From: Zymoseptoria tritici IPO323
Taxonomy: Eukaryota > Ascomycota > Dothideomycetes > Mycosphaerellales > Mycosphaerellaceae
DNA: 64,000 nt
Reading direction: 5' to 3'
Assembly: GCF_000219625.1 (NCBI RefSeq)
Contig: NC_018215.1
Coordinates: forward strand, 2,294,001 to 2,358,000
Position numbers and translations under genes: made by a program. Below, piece by piece: positions 40,854 to 50,441 of this stretch (the first letter of the stretch is position 1; each line of letters begins with the position of its first letter). The notes under the pieces were generated by a model that saw nothing but the letters and a program-made list of their open reading frames with translations, did no database searches and was not told the DNA's origin.

Positions 40854-42758
40854 TCAATCCGCCTTCCCACTCTTGCCACCCCTCCCTCGACTGACCGCCG
40901 TCGCTCCGTCAAAATAACTCGCCCCTGAGCTTCCTCCTCCAGCCTGACCATCCACGCCAACGCTCCCCTGCCTTCCCCTTCCCAGCTCATCTAGATCGTC
41001 GTCCTCTCCTCCAATCTCAAACTCGTCCGTCATCTCAATCAGATCTCCCACTCCACCCGCTCCCTTTCCAGGCGTGCCTACACTCGCTCTCGCTGCCCTT
41101 CTCTCTGCCGAAGGCGTCGTGACGCTCTTTGTTGCTAATCGCCTCACCCAGGATTCAATCGCGCCGCCGACATTTTCAAGATTCATGTGCATACCACCTG
41201 TACCACCTCCGCCGTGCGGATATGCAGGTGTATGTGACCCGGACGTCAGAGGAGTAGGCTCGTCGGTATAGAGCGGAACTTCCGGATGGTAGAGAGATTG
41301 CTGATTGCGAGGCGGAGCAACGTCGGGGAGATGTTTCGCGAAGATTTTGTTCAGCGAGTCTTGTGCTGGACCTGGGCATCGAACGGATTGGGACATTGTG
41401 CCGACGCCGCCGGGTCCGGAAAGGTAGGACGGGAAGTAGCCGTTGTTCGCGTTGGAGGGGCGCCGGGTGTGGGGAGGTCGGTTCTGCCGTGAAGGGGAGG
41501 GTGGCGGATGACCTGCATCGGATGTATTGCGGTTGAGATCGAGAGATGTGGATGGTGTCTCAGCATCGGACCAGGCGTTACTTTTCCGGCGTGCGGGAGG
41601 GAAGTATCCTAACGCTCGACGTGGTAGACGGGCGATTTCGGTGGGTTTGGTGTTGCCTGGGAGGAGCACCCACGAGTCGTGATGCCAATTCGCTTCGGTA
41701 TCGACACTTGACCCGGCGTGAGAGTGAGTGGAAGTTGATTGAGAACGATCTCGTCCGGTAGTGAGCAGGCCAGGATTAGGCTGTGCCTGTGTGGGTGTGG
41801 GGACCTCCTCCGCCTGCATGCTCGACAAGCTCTCGCTCTCTGCACCCAGCAGATCCAACCCATCTGACGTCGGCTTGCCCTTCACACCACACGCGTCCAC
41901 GGGTAATATCAATATCTGCCGCGTTTGCACTGTATCATTCGGCCACATGCGATTCGCTTTCCGCAAAGCGTTCGCAGAGATGTTATACCGTATCGTGATG
42001 CCTGCCAGAGTATCGTTCTTCGTCACATGGTGCACATAAACCAGCGCTTCTCGATCCTCCTCTCCTCCCGGCGGTGCTGAAACTGAATTGCGATCGTCTG
42101 AAAGCCGGCGTTTGAACTTTCCCATTGCATCAGTCGTGGCATAACTGCTTTCTTGCCTTGTCAACATGTCCATCCTCTTTTGCGCTCGCAATGCCGCTGC
42201 TTGCTCTTCGCGGGTGCCGGAGCCGATGCTGCTCGATTGCGGGTGGGATGTGGGTGCGGAGGGTCCCCATGAACTCGACTGAGGGTTGGTGGACTGTGAT
42301 CTCACGCTGTGCAGCTTTCCTTGCGTTCGCCTCGATCGGTGTCGATTTGTCGTATCGGTTGCAGCAAGATCGCTCCCCAACAAATCCGAAGCTAGGCCTT
42401 GAAGTGTGCTCCATGAACTCCCCCATAGTCCTGCTAGTGAAGGTGAACTATCCCGTGTTGTCCTCTGACTGCCTGCCACTCCTCTCTTGACCGGTGATCT
42501 CGTCGAACCCAAGCCATATTGCCGCGGTGTTCCTGTCCCTGATCTTTGCGGATGTGCTGAAGGTATGGGTGAGGCAGGTCGACTGCCATATGGAGAAGGT
42601 AGGGGTGATGCGATACGTGTCAGGTTGGAGTGGTCGGGATCGAAGCTGGTCTCGTCGCCCTCGTCCAGACCGGATATCAGACGTTTGCCTCGCGGTCGCA
42701 AACTCGAGGAGGAGGCATGGGCGGAGCTCGTGCGGACATTGCTGGCGCTCATCGCCAA
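40854..42758 (-). CDS. Intracellular LysM-domain protein
   Basis: 634 residues, one exon, start MAMSASNVRTSSAHASS. No signal peptide or membrane segment is visible. One LysM module lies at about 240-290: VYVHHVTKNDTLAGITIRY (the conserved start of LysM), then NISANALRKANRMWPNDTV and RQILILPV. The rest is Ser/Pro-rich and low in predicted structure, with likely phosphorylation-prone stretches. Secreted fungal LysM effectors bind chitin; this one lacks secretion signals and resembles instead the cytosolic single-LysM proteins of eukaryotes, whose ligand is unclear. It is divergent from the SDR gene, sharing a 944-bp upstream region. Confidence 0.88.
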   Translation of the reverse strand: MAMSASNVRTSSAHASSSSLRPRGKRLISGLDEGDETSFDPDHSNLTRIASPLPSPYGSRPASPIPSAHPQRSGTGTPRQYGLGSTRSPVKRGVAGSQRTTRDSSPSLAGLWGSSWSTLQGLASDLLGSDLAATDTTNRHRSRRTQGKLHSVRSQSTNPQSSSWGPSAPTSHPQSSSIGSGTREEQAAALRAQKRMDMLTRQESSYATTDAMGKFKRRLSDDRNSVSAPPGGEEDREALVYVHHVTKNDTLAGITIRYNISANALRKANRMWPNDTVQTRQILILPVDACGVKGKPTSDGLDLLGAESESLSSMQAEEVPTPTQAQPNPGLLTTGRDRSQSTSTHSHAGSSVDTEANWHHDSWVLLPGNTKPTEIARLPRRALGYFPPARRKSNAWSDAETPSTSLDLNRNTSDAGHPPPSPSRQNRPPHTRRPSNANNGYFPSYLSGPGGVGTMSQSVRCPGPAQDSLNKIFAKHLPDVAPPRNQQSLYHPEVPLYTDEPTPLTSGSHTPAYPHGGGGTGGMHMNLENVGGAIESWVRRLATKSVTTPSAERRAARASVGTPGKGAGGVGDLIEMTDEFEIGGEDDDLDELGRGRQGSVGVDGQAGGGSSGASYFDGATAVSRGRGGKSGKAD

Positions 42759-43702
42759 CTACGCAGCGTCGCAGGGGGTGGGGCATATGGTGGGATGTAG
42801 GGCCAGAGACAACACAGTTGGTCGTCTGGAAGCGGCTCCTATAACCGGCGCATTACGTTCAGTCGGTCGGAGACACGGAGAGTGGAGAATGTGGTCCCTG
42901 AACGAACGGCGTGTTGGAAGAGTACGAAGGCGCGTTTTATGGCATGTGGTCGGATCTTACGGTATTGATACGGCGCTCGAGCTGCAGCGTCATGGGTCAG
43001 AGAGAGGTCCAGTCCGGTCTGCGCCGGCGTTTGAACCTCGAACTCAAAGCTCTCCTTTACAACAACCTCACTTCATGTTGTGCCATCACGACGAGTGTAC
43101 ACGGACTGCAAGTACAGACGAAGACTTGCCTTCTTGTTATCTTGAATATCATGGTGTCCGGGCCGCGTGTTGCTGTGTCAGCAAGCAAAGCACTGTTTTG
43201 GCCAGAATGGCGGCCCATTCGGATTCCTTTGATGAGACGTGTTTACTCGGCGGAGAGCAGCAATCGTGGCGAGGTCGGGCAGCGCGCTCAACACACCGCG
43301 ATCAGTAACGGCCGCTCGGAATGACACTGGCGACAAGGTTTGACATCTCTTGCACTCGGACAAGCTGACTGATGGGTGAAATGTCGGATTCCCAAGATGT
43401 TGGACACGAAGCTAGGAAGCAACACCGACCCTAAGTGGAGGGCGAAGCTTCGCATGTGAGAGAGCACGCACAATGTTCCACTTCTTGCATGTGAAAGATA
43501 CGGTACTGCTGATCTTCACAATCTTCACCATCGCCGTGTCACCTTGATCTTCTGGGCAGTCACCACTCGATCACCATGACGTACCCGTTCCATGGCAAAC
43601 ATTCTCGCATTCGCCATTTGCATCGAAATTGACTTCCGAAAAACACTCCAGACTTTGACAATAACCACGATCAATCCTCAAGCAACCTTCGTCAGAAGCA
43701 CG
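42759..43702. promoter_or_regulatory. Divergent upstream region shared by the LysM and SDR genes
   Basis: 944 bp between two outward-facing start codons. Several short frames occur but none is convincing. No clear TATA box recognised. Confidence 0.45.
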
Positions 43703-44646
43703 ATGGTTCAAACAGCCATCATCTCCGGCGGCGCTCGCGGCATCGGCCGCTGCCTCACTCGCCGCTTCCTTGAAAGAGGCTACAAAGTCTACGTTCTCGA
43801 CATCGACAAGGAAGAGCTCTATCACACCACTCACTCGCATCTGAAAGGCTACACCGATACTCAAGCTCTGGGATCAAGTATCTGCGACCTGCGCAACGTC
43901 GACGACATTTATGACAAAGTCGGGAAGGCGGCCGTATTTCTTGGCGGTCACATCGATGTACTGGTCAACAACGGAGGGATAGCAAGTCCGCAGTGGAGAG
44001 ATGGGAAGACGATGTTCGATCGCGAGACGGCCAAGGAGTGGCAGGCGTGAGTCCAGCGTCCTTCTTCATCTTGGTCACATGCTAACAATCCGACCAAGCT
44101 ACGTCGAAACCAACCTCACAGCGCCCTTCATCGTCTCTCAAGCCTGTCTGCCATACATGGAACGCAAAGGCGAAGGTCTCCACGGACCCGTCCAAAACGA
44201 CGGCCACTCCAACGCCGGACCCTGCATCATCCACATCGGTTCCTTCCGTGCTCACCGTAGCGACCCGAACCAGGAAGGCTACGCATCCACCAAATCCGGA
44301 CTTCTGGGACTCATGCACAGTATGGCGATCAGTCTGCAGCCGAGGGGCATTCGCGTCAATTTGGTGGCTCCTGGACGAATCAAAGTCGCGCACGAGTCCA
44401 AGGCGGGAGATGAGGCAGGAATGGACTGGGAGGAGCAGAACGGGGAGAAGGATGTGGCGGATCATCCTACCAATCGCGCTGGACGGCCTAAAGATATTGC
44501 TGATGCTACCGAGTGAGTTGAGTCTGAAAGAATGTGTAGAAAGATGTGTGTGCTAATGTGTTGTTGTCAGATATCTTGTGAATGCTGGCTTTGTCACGGG
44601 ACAGGAGATCACCGTGGACGGAGGAGCAACAAGGGTGAAGAAGTGA
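43703..44646 (+). CDS. Short-chain dehydrogenase/reductase (classical SDR)
   Basis: Exons 43703-44046, 44099-44512 and 44571-44646 with two GT-AG introns (52 and 58 bp) give 277 residues. The ATG at 43703 is chosen over the in-frame one at 43592 because MVQTAIISGG starts directly at the Rossmann fold and has A at -3. GGARGIG (about 10-16) binds the cofactor, and DID at the end of the second strand suggests NAD over NADP. VNNGG replaces the usual NNAG. Ser in IGSF and the YASTK motif supply the catalytic Ser, Tyr and Lys. GFVTGQEITVDGG is the conserved C-terminal block. The substrate cannot be told; relatives include 3-oxoacyl reductase-like and sugar or polyol dehydrogenases. Confidence 0.92.
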
Positions 44647-44994
44647 GGTGCAGAGCGTCGACCATGCTGAGTTTCAAGAACGAACGGCGTCATGCTATCG
44701 AGCGGTCTGATAGCAGGAACGAATAAACAGACCGAAGACGTGCTTCCCAAACACTCCGAGCTCAGTCATGGCAAGCCATATTACCAAACCCAACCATCGA
44801 TTCGATGCTCAGTGGAAAGCCTGTTGCGGGCATTGTCAGTTCCGAGGTCTATCGCGGTCGTCCAAGGATTATGCTAATCAAGGGGAAAGACGTACCGCGC
44901 GAGCTGCGAGAGGAGCACGGATCGGCTGGTAACCGCCGTTGTGGCCGGAATCCTAAGTGGAAGGACTGTGGCCGTCATGCTGGAGTTAATGGGA
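44647..44994. other. Short spacer between convergent genes
   Basis: 348 bp between the SDR stop and the stop of the tandem-exon gene. Nothing recognised. Confidence 0.45.
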
Positions 44995-45983
44995 TTAGTC
45001 ATATGAAAACGTGAACAATTCAGCATAGTTCCGAGGACATACTGGATCGCGAGCAGCGAGAGCACGTGGTGAGCCGCCGTCACCGCCATGGCCACCGTGG
45101 CCTCGGCCGTCTGGATTGTTTGGATCGTTCCAGACAGGTCCCTGAGGATCTGGGTCAGTCATACAGGTCTTGCCAACATGCGTTGGAAGGACTTACGCCG
45201 GCGATACGAGCAGCGAGAGCGCGGAGTGGGCCACCGCCGCCGTGGCTGGGAGGATATCCATTGTTGGGGTCAAACGGGTGTGGCGTGGGGTTATTAACCG
45301 TTTGCATTCTAGGAAGTTGCATCAGTTATGAACAAAACGATATGTCCAAGATGCGTTGGAAGGACTTACGCCAGCTACACGAGCAGCGAGAGCGCGGAGT
45401 GGGCCACCGCCGCCGTGGCTGGGAGGAGATCCATTGTTGGGAAACGGCTTTGGCGTGGGGTTATAACCGTTTGCATTCTAGGAGGTTGCATCAGTTATGA
45501 ACAAAACGATATGTCCATGATGCGTTGGAAGGACTTACGCCAGCTACACGAGCAGCGAGAGCGCGGAGTGGGCCACCGCCGCCGTGGCTGGGAGGAGATC
45601 CATTGTTGGGAAACGGCTTTGGCGTGGGGTTATAACCGTTTGCATTCTAGGAGGTTGCATCAGTTATGAACAAAACGATATGTCCATGATGCGTTGGAAG
45701 GACTTACGCCAGCTACACGAGCAGCGAGAGCGCGGAGCGGGCCACCGCCGCCGTGGCCGGGATTTTTATCTCCATTGCTGGGGATATACGGCCTTGGCGT
45801 GGGGTTATAACCGTTTGCATTCTAGGAAGTTGTATCAGTTATGGACAAAACGATATGTCAAGATGCGGCGGAGGGACCTACGCCATCTACACGAGCTTCG
45901 AGAGCAGCAGCGGGTGGTCCGGTTGGAGCTGCGTAAGCAGCGGCGATGAAGATCGCGAGCGCGGAGGCACCGGTAAGCTTCAT
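44995..45983 (-). CDS. Secreted protein made of tandemly duplicated exons (unknown function)
   Basis: Six exons on the minus strand: 45983-45882, 45821-45708, 45646-45539, 45477-45370, 45308-45197, 45141-44995; introns of 60, 61, 61, 61 and 55 bp, all GT-AG. Exon 1 encodes a signal peptide (MKLTGASALAIFIAAAYA then APTGPP) and ends LEARVDG. Exons 2-4 each encode one 36-38-residue repeat starting NANGYNPTP, with a Gly-rich GHGGGGP core and ending LRALAARVAG. Exon 5 is the same repeat with a 1-nt shift that gives TAA after NANG. Exon 6 encodes a last diverged repeat (GHGGHGGDGGSPRALAARDP) and a short tail. I do not recognise the family. No dibasic Kex2 sites separate the units, though RALAAR recurs. 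It might be a cell-wall, effector-like or processed-peptide precursor. As read, the product ends at about 148 residues. Confidence 0.75.
45197..45881. repeat. 169-bp tandem exon-intron repeat
   Basis: The unit is one 108-bp exon plus its 61-bp intron. The copies 45370-45538 and 45539-45707 are identical over 169 bp. The flanking copies (45197-45369 and 45708-45881) are about 173-174 bp and diverged by small indels and substitutions. Identity of the introns shows very recent duplication or gene conversion. Confidence 0.95.
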
Positions 45984-47297
45984 GTTGAAGTCGTCGAACG
46001 AGGAGTGCGCGAGCAAGAGGGATTTTTCTGATGAGAATCCGAGGAAAGACAGAAGTGTGGTGCTGACAAGGTGGTGGAGGACAAGACTACCTATGTAGTC
46101 GCTCGGATACGCTCGGTTGCCGGCCTGTTTGTGACAGTTGACAAGTGGAAAGGCTAATCAAGACCTTTCTCTGGTGTTCTCCAGTTGCAGGTTCCGGCCA
46201 TTCCGCTGCCTGGCCCTGGATAGGATGGCGATACAGTAAGCAGTAGTGTGCCATTCAGAACTCAACAGCGGACATAACAAGGTGGTCACAATCGAAACCC
46301 AGGCTGTCGGTCTGAAGCAGTTTGGAATCTGGATCGCTGCCGAAAATCGTCTCGATTGAGGTTTCTCAACATAAGCACATCCATGTTGTATGCACAAGAG
46401 CAGGCAAGAGCACGAGATGGCAATGATAAAGAGATGAATACAGGCTTTACAGCTGAGAGTGTCAGAGATGAGGTCGTATACAGCCCTGATGGACAGGCCA
46501 AGACTCCTTGCACCGCTAACTTGGTGCAGTTAGTCGAGATTGGTCCATAGTGGCTGCTATTTACGTCCGCGTGGCCATGCTAGTTCATCGGCCGATGTGG
46601 AAACCATGAATTAATCTTGGCCAGCTCTACAGCATGTGAACGCATCGGAGTGCTCGGCGCTGGTGGGCACTTACAGGCTCAAGGGGGCCATGTCTGGGAC
46701 CGGATTGGCCCACTTCCTTGTAATCAGGTCATTAACCTTAGACAAGGTCTGAAAGGCGAGCACTCCGATGCGATCACATGCTGTACACAAGACAGCCAGG
46801 TTCAGGGGGAACTGTATCCCCTGGTCGCGAGATCCGACCTCTCCGCGGAAGTCCAGAGGTCCTCGAAGTAATGGTACGAATCGAGTTCGCTGCACAGCAT
46901 GCGGAAAATCGGAGAATCCGGAACATGACAAGTGATGGGAACTCCGCATGACTGTTACACGACAAACAATTGTCAGTATTCCACGCACCAAGTTGACCAG
47001 GCACAGTTCTTGCGATCCTGGGGAGCTCTCACGCCATTTCTTAGGAAGCCTCGGGGGATATAGATAGAGCACCAACCCTCTAACCGTATTTTCGGTTGAG
47101 TCATCGAAGTAGCAGTTCTGCCGGCTTAGACTGCATACGGAAGATTTCATCCGGGTCCTCAACCGCTCGTCGATTGATGTGAGGTAGGTGGCGATCGTTG
47201 TCGTGATGCATGTCCGCCGCTCTGTGAGTCAGGACACAGGTGTTCTCCTTTCCATTCCGGGTTCCATAACATCTCGCCTCCACCCACGACGTTACCC
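45984..47297. other. Upstream region of the tandem-exon gene; 29-bp inverted repeat
   Basis: 1.3 kb without a supported gene. A 29-bp inverted repeat, 46628-46656 against 46757-46785, with one mismatch, contains GCATCGGAGTGCTCG. The 158-bp unit looks like a miniature inverted-repeat element but no target duplication is visible. Confidence 0.5.
46628..46785. repeat. MITE-like unit with 29-bp inverted ends
   Basis: Ends TACAGCATGTGA and TCACATGCTGTA in inverted order, each followed inward by the 16 bases CGCATCGGAGTGCTCG or their complement. 100 bp of unique sequence separates the arms. Confidence 0.65.
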
Positions 47298-48452
47298 TCA
47301 TCCATCTTCAAACATTCCTCCAAACACGCCACATTCGTCTTCCTGCCCATCCTTTCGATAAGCCTCCGCGTCCATCCTGCTCCTCACCTCCCTCTTCAAT
47401 AGCGCCTTCTTCCAAGCCAACTCCTTGATCCGTTCGTACATCCTCGTCTCCGGATCACCACAAGCGACGGCGCCGCTACCTGTTTTGCGGGTCACCCCAT
47501 CCGCCCGATGAACCATCAACGCAAGGAAAGCCTGCATGGTGTAATACGCATCGTTGCCAGCGCAGTGAAACGTGTTATCCTCGTATCCAATCTGCAAATG
47601 ATCCAGGAGGCCTTGCAGCGAGAATCCTTTTCTTTGCGAGTCGCGGCTGAGGAGACATGTGTCGATGGCTATATCACGTTGTCAGCACGCATACAGTCGA
47701 GGTAGGTAGAGCGCGAGGAGCCAGATGACAGGATTAGGTCCGGTGGGAGAGGAAGAAAACTTACTGCCAACAACATTCTCAAACGCCTCAATCGGAACGC
47801 CAAGAACCCGCATAGTATGCAACTCCGAGCTAATACTATGTCCCACCAACACCATCTTCCTCCTTTTGTCACCTCTCAGCTCGTTTCGAATGACATCCGG
47901 TAGTTGGACAGAGTCAATTCGCACATACTCGCCAAACAAAAACTTTCCTCTCGAGCGTTTCGACGAGAGAGCGAGATCCATGCCTTGAATTCCAGATTGA
48001 AGGTTCTGAGGATGGAGTCTAGCCAGGCCAAATTCGGTTATGCCGCGGTTGTGGACTTCGCCTTCGAAGTCGATGGCGATGAAGATCGGAAGGTCGCTCG
48101 GTGGTAAAGAATTGGGCTGGGAAGTCATGGTGGTGACAAGGTCTGCGCAAGCTGTGTGGCCACGACGCTCGTAGTCTGCGAATTGCGCATGCTTCAACAT
48201 ACGTATGAGCAGAACCGTGAAGGCCGACATGCCCTGTTCGATGATTTGGTCGTGGTCGGCGTCGGAGAGGCGGAAAGCGGCGAGGTACGCTTTTATATCG
48301 TGATGCCACATCTCTCGCAACGACTCTCGTTCTTTGTCGTAGTACCAGGCTTGCCGCCATCTCCGCTGTTTGAGCTTGATGCTAGTTGTCGGGAGGAGAT
48401 GTTTCGGGATGGTTTGCTGCGACTGTGGAGTCATGGTATCAACAGCGCCCAT
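47298..48452 (-). CDS. Gfd2/YDR514C-like protein with exonuclease (RNase H-like) fold
   Basis: Two exons (48452-47765, 47668-47298) with a 96-bp intron give 352 residues. IFIAIDFEG (about 121-129) carries the Asp and Glu of exonuclease motif I. VGHSISSELHTMRVLG (about 200-215) is motif II with Glu where an Asp is common. After the intron, NTFHCAGNDAYYTMQAFLALM is motif III, the signature of the Gfd2/YDR514C-like domain. Yeast Gfd2 is linked to mRNA export, and related fungal proteins include an RNA-silencing exonuclease; which role applies here is open. A decayed paralogue lies at 4726-5692. Both the Wss1-like gene and this gene read leftwards, 206 bp apart. Confidence 0.88.
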
Positions 48453-48658
48453 TCTTCACGGCGTCATCAGTAGACTGCCGAAGTGCGGTCAAACGTAGTG
48501 AGATTCAGAGGGTATGGGAACTGTGAACGCGAAGATATGAAGCAAAGTGGTACTCAAAATATGGCAGCAAAGGGTAACTTGCCGTGCTAGACCTTACGCC
48601 TCATGCACCATGGTACAGCGAGAATTATGCCGTACCGAACCATGCGGCCCCGCCGATT

Positions 48659-50441
48659 TCAGGAACTCTCCTTCAACCTCCCACAAGCCGAGCAAGTCCA
48701 CCACCGATGCTCCATGAACGCACCACAAGAACACGTCCACCCAAGACTCTTCGTCCTCTCGGTTGAGCCCCTGTCCAGCACGCCGCCCGTGATGCTCGGC
48801 GCCTGTCTGTCTCGCGATGGGTATGGTATGGGCTTTCGCTCTTGCCGCTCTTGCTTGATGATCGGCTGAGACATCGGTGGCGGCGCTTTAGCTGCAACGA
48901 GGACGGACTGTGATCGCTCTGTGCCACACGCATCGCAGGCGAGGAATTGGAGCGGGTTAATACATGTGCAGACTTGGCAGGCCCAGTCGTCGGTAGCGGT
49001 GACGGGCGTTGCTGGCATCGTCGGTGCGTTGACAGTAGGTGGAGGTAGTGCTGCTGTCGGCTTCTCTTGTTTCTTGGAACGCATTGCCATTGGACTCGAG
49101 GGCGTTGGTGGACGCTTGCGCTTGGTGGGCAAAGCATCGGCATCCCTAGTCGGTGGTGCGCTCTCTTCGTCGGTAGAAGAATCCGGATCTGTGGAAGAGT
49201 CGATAGTGTAGCTTTGCGGCCCTGCTTCCGATGCCGTTGACTCCAAGTTCGCCTTCGATAGACTCGCAGCCTTGACGCTGTCCTCCATCGCCCAGCGCAT
49301 CTGCTCCTCTTCGTCTGGGTGATCGTGGCGGCCGCTGGGCTTCACTTCACCACTCGCTCCAGCATCGTACAGCCCCTTTTCCTTACTCCACCCAAGACCA
49401 CCACCACCCTTCTCATCTCCCTTCCACGTCCCATTCAACTTGCCCATTTCCTCCTCTTCCATCAACTCCATCAACGCCTTCGAGATCGCCAGATTATTCG
49501 CATCGTCTTCCTCCGCCTTTGTCTTGAAGATTGTACTCCCTACCTGATCCGACAGGATGACAGCATCGTCCCGCATCGATCCGCAGCCCTGATCGATTGT
49601 CGTCCTCCGAATCGCTTGTCTCGCAATGACGTTCCTCACATTCGCACCCCGATGGATCGGATTTCCACCCAGCCTCTGTCCTGACCCGCTGGCCAGTCCA
49701 GCTTGCGCTCTTCGCTTCTCGGCATTAACGCGAGCGAGGCGCCGGAGTTCGTGGGGTGGAGGTGCGCGGTGGTTATTGGACCCGCCGAGACGATGTCCTT
49801 CGGAGAGGAAGCCTTCGCCTGTGTAGCCTTTCCGGAGAAGGGTTTCGTGTTCATCTCGGAGTTCGTCCCAGAGTTTGTGGAAGTTGGAGTCGTGAGGGCC
49901 TGGAAGTATGTTAGCGAGAAGATCCTGGCATACCTCCGTGGTCCCACTCAAACTGCACCATACGACCTGACCCTCGGTGGCCTGGTGTGTGCAGGTTGAG
50001 CAGGAGAACGGAGGTAGAAGGGAAGATTTGCCACTCACCCCAGACATTATGACTTAATTCATGCAACATTGTGTCCGTCACCTCTTCGATCGGGAGGAAG
50101 AGTCCCGGATTGTGGTGATACCTCAGTCGGATACAGATCTTGTATCCCTTGTTGATGTTCAAGCCTAGCAGACTCTGTTCCTTAGGCAGAAACTCCGCGA
50201 GAACTTGGACATGCCAGTGGTGCTTCTGCATGATGGGCTTCACGATCGATGCCACCTTGCGCAGCATGAGAAGAGCCGCATCGGCACGTTCTTGGTTCGG
50301 TAGATGCTCATAAGTCGTGAAGAGGGCGGAGTGCTCCTTGAGTTGGGCGGCAGTTTGGCGCTGGACTCCATTTGCTGGCGGACGAGGATTTTTGGGCGGA
50401 GGTCTCGAAGGACCAGCTCTTCCGAACGGATTGTACGACAT
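48659..50441 (-). CDS. Wss1-like WLM metalloprotease with two RanBP2-type zinc fingers
   Basis: Two exons (50441-50039, 49899-48659), 139-bp intron, 547 residues. The WLM domain fills the first 180 residues. HELSHNVWG|PHDSNF, split by the intron at phase 1, holds the zinc ligands (HExxH with a later His, first His about 127) and KGYTGEGFLSEGHRLGG follows. After a long acidic, disordered stretch come WACQVC...CDACG (about 435-460) and WTCSCG...CSACG (about 520-542), zinc ribbons of RanBP2 type. Wss1/SPRTN proteases act in the nucleus on DNA-protein crosslinks and SUMO conjugates. A 49-bp internal part of the intron could be read as an exon but would split the conserved WLM motif, so it is left out. 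Confidence 0.92.

Noticed and set aside
44995..45983. Alpha-pheromone precursor
   Set aside because: Repeats behind a signal peptide fit, but there are no KR/Kex2 sites, no dipeptide trains and no WC...CW-type peptide.
45066..46031. Several overlapping plus-strand open frames with QLHEQRERGVGHRRRGWEE-type repeats
   Set aside because: They are antisense shadows of the tandem exons. The minus strand gives a signal peptide, matching splice sites at every unit and phase-0 exons, which the plus strand does not.
49900..50038. A 49-bp internal exon within the WLM protease intron
   Set aside because: Direct joining gives the family motif HELSHNVWGPHDSNF; the extra exon would split it.
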